A model generated the notes under the pieces. It did no database searches. It was not told the origin of the DNA and worked only from the letters and a program-made list of their open reading frames with translations. This document shows, piece after piece, positions 26,817-36,708 of a stretch of DNA of 64,000 bases. The translations under genes were made by a program, and so were the position numbers. Every line of letters begins with the position of its first letter. Positions within the stretch are counted from its first letter, which is position 1. Source of the stretch: Salinispirillum marinum (GTDB lineage Bacteria > Pseudomonadota > Gammaproteobacteria > Pseudomonadales > Natronospirillaceae); the NCBI RefSeq assembly GCF_042651565.1, contig NZ_JBHSDF010000004.1; one strand, 5' to 3'.

Positions 26817-29152
26817 TAGAAATTACTCCAGAAAGACAGTTGGAATCGTTGCAGGCGATCTCCATCCTGCGGCGCTATTGGGTTGGCGTAGATAAACCGC
26901 AAAGGCAACATTGGTATGGGGCGCCACACCACATCCAAGCCATACGAGGCACGTAAACCATCCACCGAGAACCCTTCGGCACAATCCGTATTGCCCGCCA
27001 AACAACGCTCGGTAAAGGCACCGCCTACATCCACAAAGGCAGCGGCGCGGAATTGCGACTTGTCGCGCACCAGCGGCATTGGCACGATAAACTCCATGCC
27101 GGAACTCAACATCAAATTGCCACCAAACGGCACTGCCGACCCTTCATTGCCAGCCAATTCGGTGCTGTAAGGACCAACTGTACGTTCCTGGTAACCGCGA
27201 AGAGTGCCAGGACCACCGGCATAAAAGTGTTTGTAAAAGGGCAAACGGTCCGTTTCACCAAAGCCATTGCCATACCCCGCCTGCCCAAGTAATCGAATGG
27301 CATAGCCATCGAACGGCAGCACCGGTTGAATATAGTCGCCGCGGTAGGTTATCCGGTAGTAATTTAAGTCACTGCCGGGCAAGGTCGCTTCGCCGGTTAT
27401 GTTATGGCGCTGCCCTTCCGTCGAATAGAAACTACCAATCTGGTCACTGTAGTTCCACTGCATTTCCAGGGTCCAATCGTCATAGCGATCACCGTAATCG
27501 GCCTGGAACGATGTAACCTCTTGCGGTGGTTTATCACCCACATACAGTTGGGTTTGCGTGAACCCTAAGCCTACTTGTAAACGGCTATTGTCGGACACCG
27601 GCCGCCCCAGGGAAAACTTGCCCCCCCAGCGATCCAGACCGTAGGTTTCGACGTTGCGGTCTAACCAGTTCGTACGCTCATAGAACAGATTCAAATCGCG
27701 GCTGATGCCGGATTGCGTGAAATAGGGATCAACATGGTTCAATGAGAATGTCGTTGTGGTATTGGACACCTGACTGCGCAAGGCCAGACTTTTACCGGTG
27801 CCGAGGAAGTTCTCTTGCGAAAACTCAACCGCACCAAAAATTCCCACACCAGGTTGAAAGCCAAGGGATGCCTGCAAATTGCCGCTCTTGTCTTCCAACA
27901 CAGAAAACACAATATCCACCTGATCTTCAGCATCTTGAACCCGCAACTGGTTAACATTCACGACGCTGAAGAAGCCTAATTGTTGTAAGCGGCGACGTGA
28001 CGCTGCAATGTCACTGTTGCGTGCCAAATCACCCTCGTAGATGCGCATTTCACGGCGCAACACTTCATCCAGAGTACCCTGATTGCCCACAAACTGAATA
28101 TTGCGCACATACATTAACGGACCCGGCCGGACGACAAAGTTGATGCTCACGGTCAACTCATCATCGCTGACGCTCGCCTGCGGCTCGACATTGGCAAACA
28201 AATAGCCATCATCACCTAAAATGCCGATGATTCGATCTTGTGTGCTCACTAAATCGGCGCGTGAAAACCATTCACCTTCCTGCGGCAACACAGCGGCCCG
28301 AATCTCGGTTTCACGCGCTGCGAAATCGCCCGAAACCGTGACCGCCCCCCAACGATAGCGAGCCCCCTCGTATACTTCGGTGAGTAAGTGCACACCCGAC
28401 AGGTCGGGTTCTAGCGAAATTTGCGTATTCTCGATATTGAACCGCACGTACCCGCGATCGTAGTAGTACGAACTGATACGCTCGAGATCACCGGAATAGG
28501 TATCTCGATCGTATTGATGGCGCTGACTGAACAACTGCAACGGATCACCCACGCGTCGGGCGCGTAACCGGGTATCGCGCAGCAATTCAGCGCTGTCGAA
28601 CACGTCATTACCGCGGATTTCGATGGATCGTATGGCGGCCGCACCGCCTTCCTCAATGGCAATAATCACCGCCACCCGGTTCTGCGGCAAAGGCTCTACA
28701 CTGACATCCACCACCGCATCATAACGCCCTTGAATGGCATACTGGCTTTCCAGTTCGGATTGGATTTGAGCCAGAACGGACGGTTGATAGGACAAACCTT
28801 CCACCACACCCACACGTTCCAAGGCGGCATCCAGGGCTTCCGTCGGTATACGTTTATTGCCCGACACATTCACCCGCTCAATCAGCGCGTATTCCTGCAC
28901 TTCGAACAGTAACGCACCGGCTGGTGTTTGCTGCACCTGAACATCTTGATACAAGCCTGTGGCATACAGCGCTCTTATCGCCTCGGCCACCTGAAATCCA
29001 GGTTGTGCGGTACGGTCTTGCACACCGGGCAACGTTGCATAAAACGCTGCACTGGAAACTCGGCGCAAGCCGTCCACCTGTATTGAAGTCGCTGCTGCTG
29101 AAGTACTGATACAGATCAGCAACAAACCGATCAATCGCTTAATTTGCGCCAT
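26816..29152 (-). CDS. bamA: Outer membrane protein assembly factor BamA
   Basis: A 778-residue Omp85 protein. A signal peptide (ending A-A-A/T near residue 22) is followed by five POTRA domains (about 23-420) and a 16-strand beta-barrel. The barrel shows the conserved loop-6 V-R-G-Y-like motif as T-L-R-G-Y-Q-E (about 655) and ends in a terminal phenylalanine (W-S-N-F). It inserts beta-barrel proteins with the Bam lipoproteins. Gap to rseP is 140 bp, enough for its own promoter. Confidence 0.97.
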   Translation of the reverse strand: MAQIKRLIGLLLICISTSAAATSIQVDGLRRVSSAAFYATLPGVQDRTAQPGFQVAEAIRALYATGLYQDVQVQQTPAGALLFEVQEYALIERVNVSGNKRIPTEALDAALERVGVVEGLSYQPSVLAQIQSELESQYAIQGRYDAVVDVSVEPLPQNRVAVIIAIEEGGAAAIRSIEIRGNDVFDSAELLRDTRLRARRVGDPLQLFSQRHQYDRDTYSGDLERISSYYYDRGYVRFNIENTQISLEPDLSGVHLLTEVYEGARYRWGAVTVSGDFAARETEIRAAVLPQEGEWFSRADLVSTQDRIIGILGDDGYLFANVEPQASVSDDELTVSINFVVRPGPLMYVRNIQFVGNQGTLDEVLRREMRIYEGDLARNSDIAASRRRLQQLGFFSVVNVNQLRVQDAEDQVDIVFSVLEDKSGNLQASLGFQPGVGIFGAVEFSQENFLGTGKSLALRSQVSNTTTTFSLNHVDPYFTQSGISRDLNLFYERTNWLDRNVETYGLDRWGGKFSLGRPVSDNSRLQVGLGFTQTQLYVGDKPPQEVTSFQADYGDRYDDWTLEMQWNYSDQIGSFYSTEGQRHNITGEATLPGSDLNYYRITYRGDYIQPVLPFDGYAIRLLGQAGYGNGFGETDRLPFYKHFYAGGPGTLRGYQERTVGPYSTELAGNEGSAVPFGGNLMLSSGMEFIVPMPLVRDKSQFRAAAFVDVGGAFTERCLAGNTDCAEGFSVDGLRASYGLDVVWRPIPMLPLRFIYANPIAPQDGDRLQRFQLSFWSNF

Positions 29153-29292
29153 GTAGTTAACGAATCCTTAGCTGAAAAACGACAAAACGAACACACTGAG
29201 AGGTAAAAACGCCGGGCAAGATCGCTGTTTAGACCACACACTACAATGAGGTTTACCCTTAATTTGCCCATGTCTGCATTGATGAGCAGGCA

Positions 29293-30636
29293 TCAAAACC
29301 GCTGAAAGTCGTTAAAAAACGCAATGAACATTACGCCCAACATCAACGCGATACCAATCTGCATACCCCAGGCTTGAACGCGCTCGGACAATGGCTTACC
29401 ACGAACAATTTCGGCGACATAATACAGTATGTGTCCACCATCCAAAACGGGAATGGGCAGCAAATTGAAAATGCCTAAACTGATACTCAGCAACCCAAGG
29501 AAACTTAGAAAGGCAACCACACCAAAACTGGCCGAATCACCCGCCACTTGCGCGATCGATACAGGCCCGCTTAAATTCTTTACGGACGCCTCACCGACGA
29601 TCATTTTGCGCAGGAAGCCGAGAATCATCGCCGACGTATCCCCTGTTTCAACGACGGCCGCACGCAGCGCCGCAATAGGCCCGTAATGCACCGTACGAAT
29701 CAAATCCGAGGTATCCACAGAAGGGCCATAAACGCCGGCCCGTCCTACGGTTTGCCCTTGCGCATCCTGTGTTGCATCCGGGGTAAGCGTGACCGTAAGC
29801 CGTTGTCCAGCCCGTTCAATTTCGAGAGCCAGCGGAACACCCGCCTGGCGTTGGACGACGTCTACCCACGCATTCCAATTCGCGATCGGCTGCCCATTGG
29901 TCGCCAATACGCGATCACCGGGCTGCAAGCCCGCTCGTTCGGCAGCACTGCCCGCCATCACACCATCCACCAGCGCCGGACGCTCCGGACGCCAAATGGA
30001 TAATCCCAAAGCACTGATCGGGCTGGGGTCCTGGACACGGGCCAGCCAACGCTCAATCGGGTAGGACACGCGATAGCGTTGCTGTACATCATCTTGCAGG
30101 GTCAATTCAATCACACCCGTTTCACCCAAACGGTCCAGCAGTTTCAATTGCAGCTCCCGCAGATCCGCCACCGGTTGACCGTCGACAGCCACAATTTCGG
30201 CGCGCTCGGCGGGCCATTGGCCTTGCCACAAGCTGGATTCCGCTGGGGTTTCAATCAATGGTCGCACTACTTGCACACCGGTCAGATTAACCACCCAGAA
30301 AATCACTACAGCCAGAATAAAGTTAGCCAACGGGCCTGCTGCCGCAATAAAAATTCGTTTCTGTGGCGATTGCCGGTTATGAGTGAACGGAAGGTCTTCC
30401 GGCGCAACGTTTCCTTCACGTTCATCCAGCATTTTGACATAACCGCCCAGGGGAATGGGGGCTAATGAAAATTCGGTATTTTCACGATTTCGCCATGAGA
30501 ATAATGGCTTACCAAAGCCAATCGAGAATCGTAGCACTTTAACGCCACACCAGCGCGCCGCAAAATAATGCCCGGCTTCATGAATGCCAACTAATATCGA
30601 CAGTGCAAGCAAAAAGAAAAGAATCGTGGTCAACAC
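29293..30636 (-). CDS. rseP: Site-2 intramembrane zinc protease RseP
   Basis: A 447-residue membrane metalloprotease that cuts the anti-sigma factor RseA in the sigma-E envelope stress pathway and clears signal peptides. The zinc motif H-E-A-G-H is in the first membrane segment (about residue 20), with IGFGKPL and PLGGYVKM following. Two PDZ-like domains lie in the middle, and the third zinc ligand is in P-V-L-D-G-G-H near 390. I chose GTG at 30636 because GAGGG lies 9 nt upstream; a TTG at 30642, overlapping the dxr stop, is the alternative. Confidence 0.95.
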   Translation of the reverse strand: MLTTILFFLLALSILVGIHEAGHYFAARWCGVKVLRFSIGFGKPLFSWRNRENTEFSLAPIPLGGYVKMLDEREGNVAPEDLPFTHNRQSPQKRIFIAAAGPLANFILAVVIFWVVNLTGVQVVRPLIETPAESSLWQGQWPAERAEIVAVDGQPVADLRELQLKLLDRLGETGVIELTLQDDVQQRYRVSYPIERWLARVQDPSPISALGLSIWRPERPALVDGVMAGSAAERAGLQPGDRVLATNGQPIANWNAWVDVVQRQAGVPLALEIERAGQRLTVTLTPDATQDAQGQTVGRAGVYGPSVDTSDLIRTVHYGPIAALRAAVVETGDTSAMILGFLRKMIVGEASVKNLSGPVSIAQVAGDSASFGVVAFLSFLGLLSISLGIFNLLPIPVLDGGHILYYVAEIVRGKPLSERVQAWGMQIGIALMLGVMFIAFFNDFQRF

Positions 30637-30638
30637 TC

Positions 30639-31808
30639 TCAAACACCCTCAATCAAGTTCTTAGCAGTGACCCGCGCCAAACGGTCCACTGCCAGTAATT
30701 GTGCAACATCGATCACGGGATTGACCGTACTTTGAACCAGCACCTGCTCGTTGATCCGAGGAATATCCATAAAACCAATATCTCCGGCCAGAAATGCCGC
30801 CACCGTTTCTTCATTGGCCGCATTCAAGATAGCCGGTGCTGTACCGCCCAACGCCATGGCATCGGCCGCTAAACGCAAACACGGAAAACGCTCCGTGTCC
30901 GGCGTTTCAAAGGTCAGTCCGGACAGCGCCTGAAAATCCAAAGGCGCCACACCCGCATCGATACGTTCCGGCCAAGCTAAACCATAGGCAATGGGCGTGC
31001 GCATATCCGGTGCGCCCATCTGTGCAATCACCGAGCCATCGACGTAACGCACCATAGAATGAATCACACTCTGCGGATGCACCACCACTTCGATGTCAGA
31101 GGGTTGTAAATTAAACAACCAGCAGGCTTCTATCAGCTCTAACCCTTTGTTCATAAGGGTCGCTGAATCCACTGAAATTTTTCTACCCATCGACCAATTG
31201 GGGTGCGCACAGGCTTGTTCGGGCGTGACCTTGGCCAATTTAGCCAGCGGTGTTTGGCGAAACGGACCGCCTGATGCGGTAAGCACAACAGAAACCACCG
31301 CAGGATCATTAACCTTGGACAGGCACTGAAAGATAGCATTGTGTTCACTATCAATCGGGAGCAAGGTGGCACCACTGTCCTGGACGGCTTGCATCAACAA
31401 ATGTCCAGCCACGACAAGACTTTCTTTATTCGCCAACAAGATTCGTTTACCTGCCTTGGCGGCTGCCAGGGTTGGGCTTAAACCGGCCGCACCTACAATA
31501 GCGGCCATCACGATGTCGACCTCCCGATGCGCAGCGATCACGGACAACGCTTCTTCACCCACCAAGACTTCCGTCTGTGGGCTTAACAGGGACAGTGCCG
31601 CCATAAGCTCGACAGCGGCAATACGATCCGGCACGACCGCATACGTCGGTCTATGTTGCGCACATTGCCTGGCGAGAAGGGAAAGATTGCGAAAACCGCT
31701 CAGGGCAAATACTTCATACAGATCCGGGTGGCGACCCAGCACATCTAAGGTATTGACCCCAATACTGCCGGTTGACCCTAAGACAGAAACCCGTTGACGA
31801 CGTTTCAT
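30639..31808 (-). CDS. dxr: 1-deoxy-D-xylulose 5-phosphate reductoisomerase
   Basis: A 389-residue NADPH-dependent enzyme making 2-C-methylerythritol 4-phosphate, the second step of the MEP pathway. The NADPH motif GSTGSIG is at about residues 10-16, ANKESLV near 125, IDSEHNAIFQCL near 150, and S-M-V-R-Y-V-D-G-S near 220. The ATG at 31808 overlaps the cdsA stop (ATGA); the ORF's 17-codon extension lies within cdsA and is not used. Confidence 0.97.
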   Translation of the reverse strand: MKRRQRVSVLGSTGSIGVNTLDVLGRHPDLYEVFALSGFRNLSLLARQCAQHRPTYAVVPDRIAAVELMAALSLLSPQTEVLVGEEALSVIAAHREVDIVMAAIVGAAGLSPTLAAAKAGKRILLANKESLVVAGHLLMQAVQDSGATLLPIDSEHNAIFQCLSKVNDPAVVSVVLTASGGPFRQTPLAKLAKVTPEQACAHPNWSMGRKISVDSATLMNKGLELIEACWLFNLQPSDIEVVVHPQSVIHSMVRYVDGSVIAQMGAPDMRTPIAYGLAWPERIDAGVAPLDFQALSGLTFETPDTERFPCLRLAADAMALGGTAPAILNAANEETVAAFLAGDIGFMDIPRINEQVLVQSTVNPVIDVAQLLAVDRLARVTAKNLIEGV

Positions 31809-32647
31809 AACGCAGGCCAGACATACAGAAAGCCAGCAAACACCGGCGCTGCGGCACACATGCTGTCAATGCGATCCATGATGCCGCCATGTCCCGGTAA
31901 AATCGACCCACTGTCCTTCAATCCGCGATGACGTTTTACCATGCTCTCCACCAAATCACCGACGATCGACATCACCACTACCACGGCAGCGAACACCATC
32001 AGCAGAGCATAATCCTGCCAACCCCAGAATTGGGTATTAACAATCACTAACACCACCAGCAAACCAATGATCATGGCGCTCACAACGGCGGCCACGGCGC
32101 CCACCCATGTTTTACCGGGACTGACATCCGGCAGCAGTTTTCGCTTACCAAAGGCGCGCCCCGCATAATAGGCACCGATATCCGCACCCCAAACCAAGAG
32201 CATCAATAAGGTGATCAATAAGTTGGTGTCATCGGCCGACTTTATCCAGTAAAAACCCAGCCACATGGAACACAGCACCAAGACACCCGCGACCACTCGA
32301 CGCCAAGGTGACGCCCACCAGCGCGTGGCCGATGGATAGCACAGAATGAGCGCAAATCCGGCGAGCCACCAACCGACCGATAGTGCCAACAGCCAACCGA
32401 AGGACACGACTTCAGCGTCCAACAGAGCATAGAGCACCAGTAACAATACACCGACAGCGGCAGAAAACATGAACCGCTGCCAACGTTCACCGATGCCCGC
32501 CATATCAGCCCATTCCCAGGCTCCCATAACCGCTATAACGCCCATGAAAATAGCGAATCCGGCCAATGGGAGGCCATAAATACCGACCAACATGATGGGG
32601 ATTAGCACAACGGCGGTTTTCACGCGATTATCAATTTTAGTTATCAT
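31805..32647 (-). CDS. cdsA: Phosphatidate cytidylyltransferase
   Basis: A 280-residue polytopic membrane enzyme making CDP-diacylglycerol, the precursor of all phospholipids. It has about 7-8 hydrophobic segments and the CDP-diglyceride synthetase signature near the C-terminus: S-x-x-K-R-x-x-G-x-K-D-S-G-S-I-L-P-G-H-G-G-x-x-D-R-I-D-S (about 230-262). AGGA upstream supports the start. It stands 27 bp after uppS. Confidence 0.96.
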   Translation of the reverse strand: MITKIDNRVKTAVVLIPIMLVGIYGLPLAGFAIFMGVIAVMGAWEWADMAGIGERWQRFMFSAAVGVLLLVLYALLDAEVVSFGWLLALSVGWWLAGFALILCYPSATRWWASPWRRVVAGVLVLCSMWLGFYWIKSADDTNLLITLLMLLVWGADIGAYYAGRAFGKRKLLPDVSPGKTWVGAVAAVVSAMIIGLLVVLVIVNTQFWGWQDYALLMVFAAVVVVMSIVGDLVESMVKRHRGLKDSGSILPGHGGIMDRIDSMCAAAPVFAGFLYVWPAL

Positions 32648-32674
32648 TATTCATTCCTATCACGCTTAACTCGA

Positions 32675-33394
32675 TCAACGACCACCAAAGCGGCGTTCCC
32701 GAGTGGCGAATGCTTGTAACGCTTCAAAGAGCGCATCGGCATCAAAATCCGGCCATAACTTCGGCGAAAAATACAATTCGGCATACGCCAATTGCCATAA
32801 CAAGAAGTTGCTGAGTCGTTGCTCACCGGCAGTGCGAATACAGAGATCCGGTGGCGGCAAATCACTCAAACTCAAATACGTCGAAAACATATCGGGCGTA
32901 ATATCATTGACTTGCAACGCCCCCATCTGAACTTGCTGTGCCACGGCACGTGCGGCTTGGGTAATGTCCCATTGGCCACCATAATTGGCCGCCACATTGA
33001 TCCACATACCCGTACAGTGTGCCGTTAATGCTTCTGCCCGCGCAATACTCTCTTGAATGCTGCTGGTGAACCCGGTTGTATCGCCAATGACCCGCAAGCG
33101 CAAGTTGTGCTCCACCAAGCGGTCCACTTCTTTGGTCAATGCCCATGAAAACAAATCCATCAGGGCCGACACTTCATCCTGCGGACGACGCCAGTTTTCA
33201 CTGCTAAAGGCATATAAGGTTACGGCTTCAATGCCAAGGCGGGCACAGTGCTCTACGGTGGTACGCAGTGATTTAACACCGGCTTTATGCCCCGAAACAC
33301 CACGCAACATTCGACCTTTGGCCCAACGATTATTGCCATCCATAATAATGGCGATGTGTTGCGGCAGCACCGGCAACGCCGAAAAGTCCGGCAT
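32675..33394 (-). CDS. uppS: Undecaprenyl diphosphate synthase
   Basis: A 239-residue cis-prenyltransferase making the C55 carrier lipid for peptidoglycan and O-antigen. The catalytic aspartate is in I-I-M-D-G-N-N-R-W-A (about Asp18; E. coli has G-N-G). Other conserved blocks are GHKAG, TLYAFSSENWRRP, and the C-terminal R-T-x-G-E-x-R-L-S-N-F-L-L-W-Q, YAELYF, WPDF. Confidence 0.97.
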   Translation of the reverse strand: MPDFSALPVLPQHIAIIMDGNNRWAKGRMLRGVSGHKAGVKSLRTTVEHCARLGIEAVTLYAFSSENWRRPQDEVSALMDLFSWALTKEVDRLVEHNLRLRVIGDTTGFTSSIQESIARAEALTAHCTGMWINVAANYGGQWDITQAARAVAQQVQMGALQVNDITPDMFSTYLSLSDLPPPDLCIRTAGEQRLSNFLLWQLAYAELYFSPKLWPDFDADALFEALQAFATRERRFGGR

Positions 33395-33435
33395 GTAGAC
33401 TCCTATCTTCCTTTACGACAACTCAGCCATATACC

Positions 33436-33473
33436 AAAAAGGCACCAAGACTGACCAAAATCCAGGTGCCTTT
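33436..33473 (-). terminator. Terminator between frr and uppS
   Basis: On the minus strand AAAGGCACC pairs with GGTGCCTTT over an 18-nt loop and runs into a T5 stretch, 30-70 nt after the frr stop. It probably ends or thins out the rpsB-frr transcript before uppS. Confidence 0.75.
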
Positions 33474-33503
33474 GCACGATGCCTGTTGACCGTAGGCTAT
33501 GGC

Positions 33504-34061
33504 CTACACCTTCATCAATTCAGCTTCTTTTTCTGCTAAATGCTTGTCGACTTGCGCAATGTACTTATCCGTCAATTTTTGGATCTGCTCTTCATTGCGC
33601 CGCGCATCGTCTTCGGAAACTTCTTTTTCTTTCAATAGTTCTTTTACCGTGTTGTTGGCGTCACGACGCGCGTTTCGCACCGCAACCCGACCCGTTTCAG
33701 CTTCATTCCGCGCTTGTTTAATGTAGTCACGACGCGTTTCTTCGGTCAACATCGGCATGGTCACCCGGATCGTGTCGCCGGTGGTCGATGGGTTCAGGCC
33801 CAGATCCGACTTCATGATGCCCTTCTCAATCGCGGGCACTAAATTGCGCTCCCAAGGCGAAATAGCCAGGGTACGACCATCTTCCACTGACACGTTGGCC
33901 AACTGGGTAATCGGTGTTTCAGAGCCGTAATAATCGATGGTCACACTTTCCAGCAACGTTGGGCTGGCACGACCGGTACGAATGCGGTTAAAGGCATGAT
34001 CCAATGCATCAATGGACTTCTGCATGGCCGCTTCGGTGTCTTTTAAAATTTCATTCAACAT
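33504..34061 (-). CDS. frr: Ribosome recycling factor
   Basis: A 185-residue factor that splits post-termination ribosomes with EF-G. It has the family layout: a three-helix bundle with the M-x-K-x-x-x-A-L-x-H-x-F-x-x-I-R-T-G-R-A-S-P start (about 14-35), the small beta domain (YYGSETPI.QLANVSV.D.R.L.I.PW), and the long C-terminal helices with E-T-R-R-D-Y-I-K. It overlaps pyrH by 11 bp. Confidence 0.97.
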   Translation of the reverse strand: MLNEILKDTEAAMQKSIDALDHAFNRIRTGRASPTLLESVTIDYYGSETPITQLANVSVEDGRTLAISPWERNLVPAIEKGIMKSDLGLNPSTTGDTIRVTMPMLTEETRRDYIKQARNEAETGRVAVRNARRDANNTVKELLKEKEVSEDDARRNEEQIQKLTDKYIAQVDKHLAEKEAELMKV

Positions 34062-34797
34062 TGTCTACATCCTCAACAATCAGCGTACCTTCGTTTTCGC
34101 CTACCATAATTTTGAGCAACGAACCTGCCTGATGCATATTGAATACCCGCACCGGCATGCAATGGTCGCGCACTAGGCAGATGGCCGTCAAATCCATCAC
34201 ACCCAATTGTTTTTCCAGCACTTCACTGTAAGTCAACATCTCATACTTTGTCGCGCTTTTATCTTTTTTAGGATCGGCCGTGTACACCCCATCAACGTTT
34301 GTCGCCTTTATTACAATGTCGGCATCAATTTCTATACCGCGTAAACACGCGGCCGAATCCGTTGTAAAGAATGGGTTGCCGGTTCCGGCGGAGAATATTA
34401 CTACATCAGACTGGTTCAGGTAACGGACTGCGGTGCGACGATCATAGTGCTCTACAATACCGCTCATGGGAATGGCGCTCATGACTCGGGTACGAATATT
34501 AGCGCGCTCCAATGCATCGCGCATAGCCAGAGCATTCATTACCGTTGCTAACATACCCATGTGGTCGCCGGTTACACGGTCCAGGCCCGCGTCACTCAGC
34601 TCTTTACCACGAAACAAATTACCCCCGCCGATCACCAAACCCACCTGCACGCCAATGCCCACAAGCTGACCGATTTCTAGCGCCATGCGATCCAACACAC
34701 TGGGATCGATACCAAACTCTTTATCACCGGCAAGGGCTTCGCCGCTCAGCTTCAAGAGAATGCGTTTATAACGGGCGGAACGGTCTTTTGGGGGCAT
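34051..34797 (-). CDS. pyrH: UMP kinase
   Basis: A 248-residue hexameric amino-acid-kinase-fold enzyme converting UMP to UDP. Motifs are R-I-L-L-K-L-S-G-E-A-L (about 12-22), V-I-G-G-G-N-x-F-R-G near 60, and G-T-G-N-P-F-F-T-T-D-S-A-A near 140. It lies between tsf and frr, the standard order. Confidence 0.97.
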   Translation of the reverse strand: MPPKDRSARYKRILLKLSGEALAGDKEFGIDPSVLDRMALEIGQLVGIGVQVGLVIGGGNLFRGKELSDAGLDRVTGDHMGMLATVMNALAMRDALERANIRTRVMSAIPMSGIVEHYDRRTAVRYLNQSDVVIFSAGTGNPFFTTDSAACLRGIEIDADIVIKATNVDGVYTADPKKDKSATKYEMLTYSEVLEKQLGVMDLTAICLVRDHCMPVRVFNMHQAGSLLKIMVGENEGTLIVEDVDNVE

Positions 34798-34835
34798 AGC
34801 AACCTCATTTGGGCATGGGGATAGTGGTAAAGCAT

Positions 34836-34859
34836 CAGGGTGTGCGGGCGCACACCCTG
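34836..34859 (-). terminator. Strong hairpin between tsf and pyrH
   Basis: A perfect 10-bp stem, CAGGGTGTGC/GCACACCCTG, with a GCCC loop sits 16 nt after the tsf stop. No clear T-run follows, so it may pause polymerase or protect mRNA ends and not fully terminate. Confidence 0.6.
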
Positions 34860-34874
34860 TGATCGAGAACGATC

Positions 34875-35747
34875 TTAGCGGTTAATGCCCGCTGTTGCAG
34901 CTACTTCAGCAGCAAAATCAACTTCTTCTTTCTCGATGCCCTCGCCCACTTCGAAACGTACGAAGCTAACGACTTCAGCACCGGCCTTACGTGCCAGCTC
35001 ACCGACTTTAACATCAGGATCTTTGACGAAAGGCTGCTCAACCAAGCTGATCTCAGCCAAGAATTTCTTGATCCGGCCTTGAACCATTTTTTCAATGATT
35101 TCAGCAGGCTTGTCCGACGATTCAGACTGCGCACGAACGACTTCTTTCTCGCGCTCTAATACGTCTTGAGGCACTTGCTCGGCACTCACAAACTGTGGAT
35201 TGATCGCCGCAACGTGCATGGCGATATCTTTTGCCAGCTCTTCCGTACCGCCTTTCAACTCAACCAATACGCCAATACGGCCACCGTGTGAGTATCCAGC
35301 GATAACTGCGTCGTCACCACCTTGCAGCTTGGCAATTCGACGTACAGAAATGTTTTCGCCAATTTTCTGTACCAGCGCTTCGCGCGCGTTTTCCAACTCG
35401 CCTGCCATCAAAGCAGCAACATCATCCTGCTGGTCGGCAAAGGCTTTCTCGGCTACAACATTGACGAAGTTCAGGAAGTTGTCATCGCGTGCAACGAAGT
35501 CGGTTTCGGAGTTCACTTCAACCAACACGGCGAACTTGCCGTCTTCGGATACACGGCTAACCGCAACACCTTCAGCCGCCGTACGACCGGCTTTTTTCGC
35601 CGCTTTCAAGCCGCTGGACTTCCGCAGCTCATCAATGGCCGCTTCAATATCACCGTTTGCTTCTACCAGTGCTTTTTTGCACTCCATCATGCCTAGGCCA
35701 GTGCGCTCACGCAGCTCTTTTACCTGGCTTGCCGTAATATTTGCCAT
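34875..35747 (-). CDS. tsf: Elongation factor Ts
   Basis: A 290-residue nucleotide exchange factor for EF-Tu. The N-terminal UBA-like module L-R-x-R-T-G-L-G-M-M-E-C-K-K-A-L is at about 12-28, and the exchange motif E-V-N-S-E-T-D-F-V-A-R-D near 77-88 contains the D-F pair that intrudes into EF-Tu. A coiled-coil and dimerisation domain follow. CAGAGGA upstream is a good ribosome site. Confidence 0.98.
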   Translation of the reverse strand: MANITASQVKELRERTGLGMMECKKALVEANGDIEAAIDELRKSSGLKAAKKAGRTAAEGVAVSRVSEDGKFAVLVEVNSETDFVARDDNFLNFVNVVAEKAFADQQDDVAALMAGELENAREALVQKIGENISVRRIAKLQGGDDAVIAGYSHGGRIGVLVELKGGTEELAKDIAMHVAAINPQFVSAEQVPQDVLEREKEVVRAQSESSDKPAEIIEKMVQGRIKKFLAEISLVEQPFVKDPDVKVGELARKAGAEVVSFVRFEVGEGIEKEEVDFAAEVAATAGINR

Positions 35748-35763
35748 GTGCTAATTCCTCTGT

Positions 35764-35791
35764 AAAAAAAGAGGGGTCGTATCGCCCCCCT
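35764..35791 (-). terminator. Attenuating terminator between rpsB and tsf
   Basis: On the minus strand AGGGG and CCCCT enclose a GGCGATACGA loop and are followed by C-T7. It lies 27 nt after rpsB and 17 nt before tsf. This is a clear rho-independent signal inside an operon, suited to lowering tsf relative to rpsB mRNA. Confidence 0.8.
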
Positions 35792-35818
35792 TTAGATGGT
35801 TCAGGTGTTCAATACGAA

Positions 35819-36559
35819 TTAGGCTTCGTTTGCTGCGCTCTCGTCAGCCACTTCAACAAACTCGTCTTTTGCTTCGGCCACTGCTTCACGACCATGACTG
35901 ATCGCATCGGCGATAGCGCCTACATAGATTTCAATGGCGCGAATGGCGTCATCGTTACCTGGGATAATGAAATCTACACCATCAGGGTTGCTGTTGGTGT
36001 CAACAACGCCGATCACAGGAATGCCCAACTTGTTGGCTTCAGTGATCGCAATACGCTCGTGGTCAACGTCGATCACGAACAAGGCATCCGGCAAACCAGC
36101 CATGTCCTTGATACCACCGATGGATTTTTCCAGCTTTTCCATCTCGCGGTGACGCATCAGAATTTCTTTTTTGGTCAGCAAATCGAACGTACCGTCGGAT
36201 TTCTGGGTTTCCAGTTCACGCAGACGGCGGATAGACTGACGAATGGTTTTATAGTTGGTCAGCATGCCGCCCAACCAACGGTGCGAAACATACGGCATAC
36301 CCGCACGCTCAGCTTCACGCTTGATGATGTCCGACGCGGCACGCTTAGTGCCCACGAACAATACTTTGCGCTTGTTTGAACCCAGATTCTCAACGTGTTG
36401 CAACGCTGCATTCAGCATTGGCACGGTTTTTTCCAGGTTAATGATGTGAATCTTGTTGCGGGCACCGAAAATGTACTTGCCCATTTTTGGGTTCCAGAAC
36501 CGAGCCTGGTGCCCGAAGTGCACACCTGCTTTCAGCAGGTCACGCATAGTTACAGCCAT
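35819..36559 (-). CDS. rpsB: 30S ribosomal protein S2
   Basis: A 246-residue small-subunit protein. It has the family start M-x-x-L-L-x-A-G-V-H-F-G-H-Q-x-R-x-W-N-P-K-M, I-F-G-A-R-N-K-I-H-I-I-N-L-E-K-T, and R-W-L-G-G-M-L-T-N. The ATG at 36559 has GAGG 7 nt upstream; the ORF extends four codons further without support. It is the head of the long minus-strand cluster. Confidence 0.98.
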   Translation of the reverse strand: MAVTMRDLLKAGVHFGHQARFWNPKMGKYIFGARNKIHIINLEKTVPMLNAALQHVENLGSNKRKVLFVGTKRAASDIIKREAERAGMPYVSHRWLGGMLTNYKTIRQSIRRLRELETQKSDGTFDLLTKKEILMRHREMEKLEKSIGGIKDMAGLPDALFVIDVDHERIAITEANKLGIPVIGVVDTNSNPDGVDFIIPGNDDAIRAIEIYVGAIADAISHGREAVAEAKDEFVEVADESAANEA

Positions 36560-36569
36560 GATAAACCTC

Positions 36570-36706
36570 ATAGTTTGTTTGGGTTAAGCCTCCAGACGAC
36601 CCTTGGAGTTTGCCTTTGTCGAGCATCCTCCACTTTTCTAACCTTGCGGCACCCAGAAAAGTGTTGTCATCGCCTGTGTGGATTTACCCCGCCAATCGGG
36701 GCGCGC
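36570..36706 (-). promoter_or_regulatory. rpsB leader RNA (t44/S2 autoregulatory type), probable
   Basis: About 140 nt of leader separate the likely transcription start from rpsB. It contains a CCCCG-N5-CGGGG hairpin (36687-36701) and two GGAG-containing segments that could pair with CTCC stretches. E. coli carries the t44 RNA, an S2-responsive leader, at this place. The match here is by position and structure, not by alignment. Confidence 0.45.
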
Positions 36707-36708
36707 GC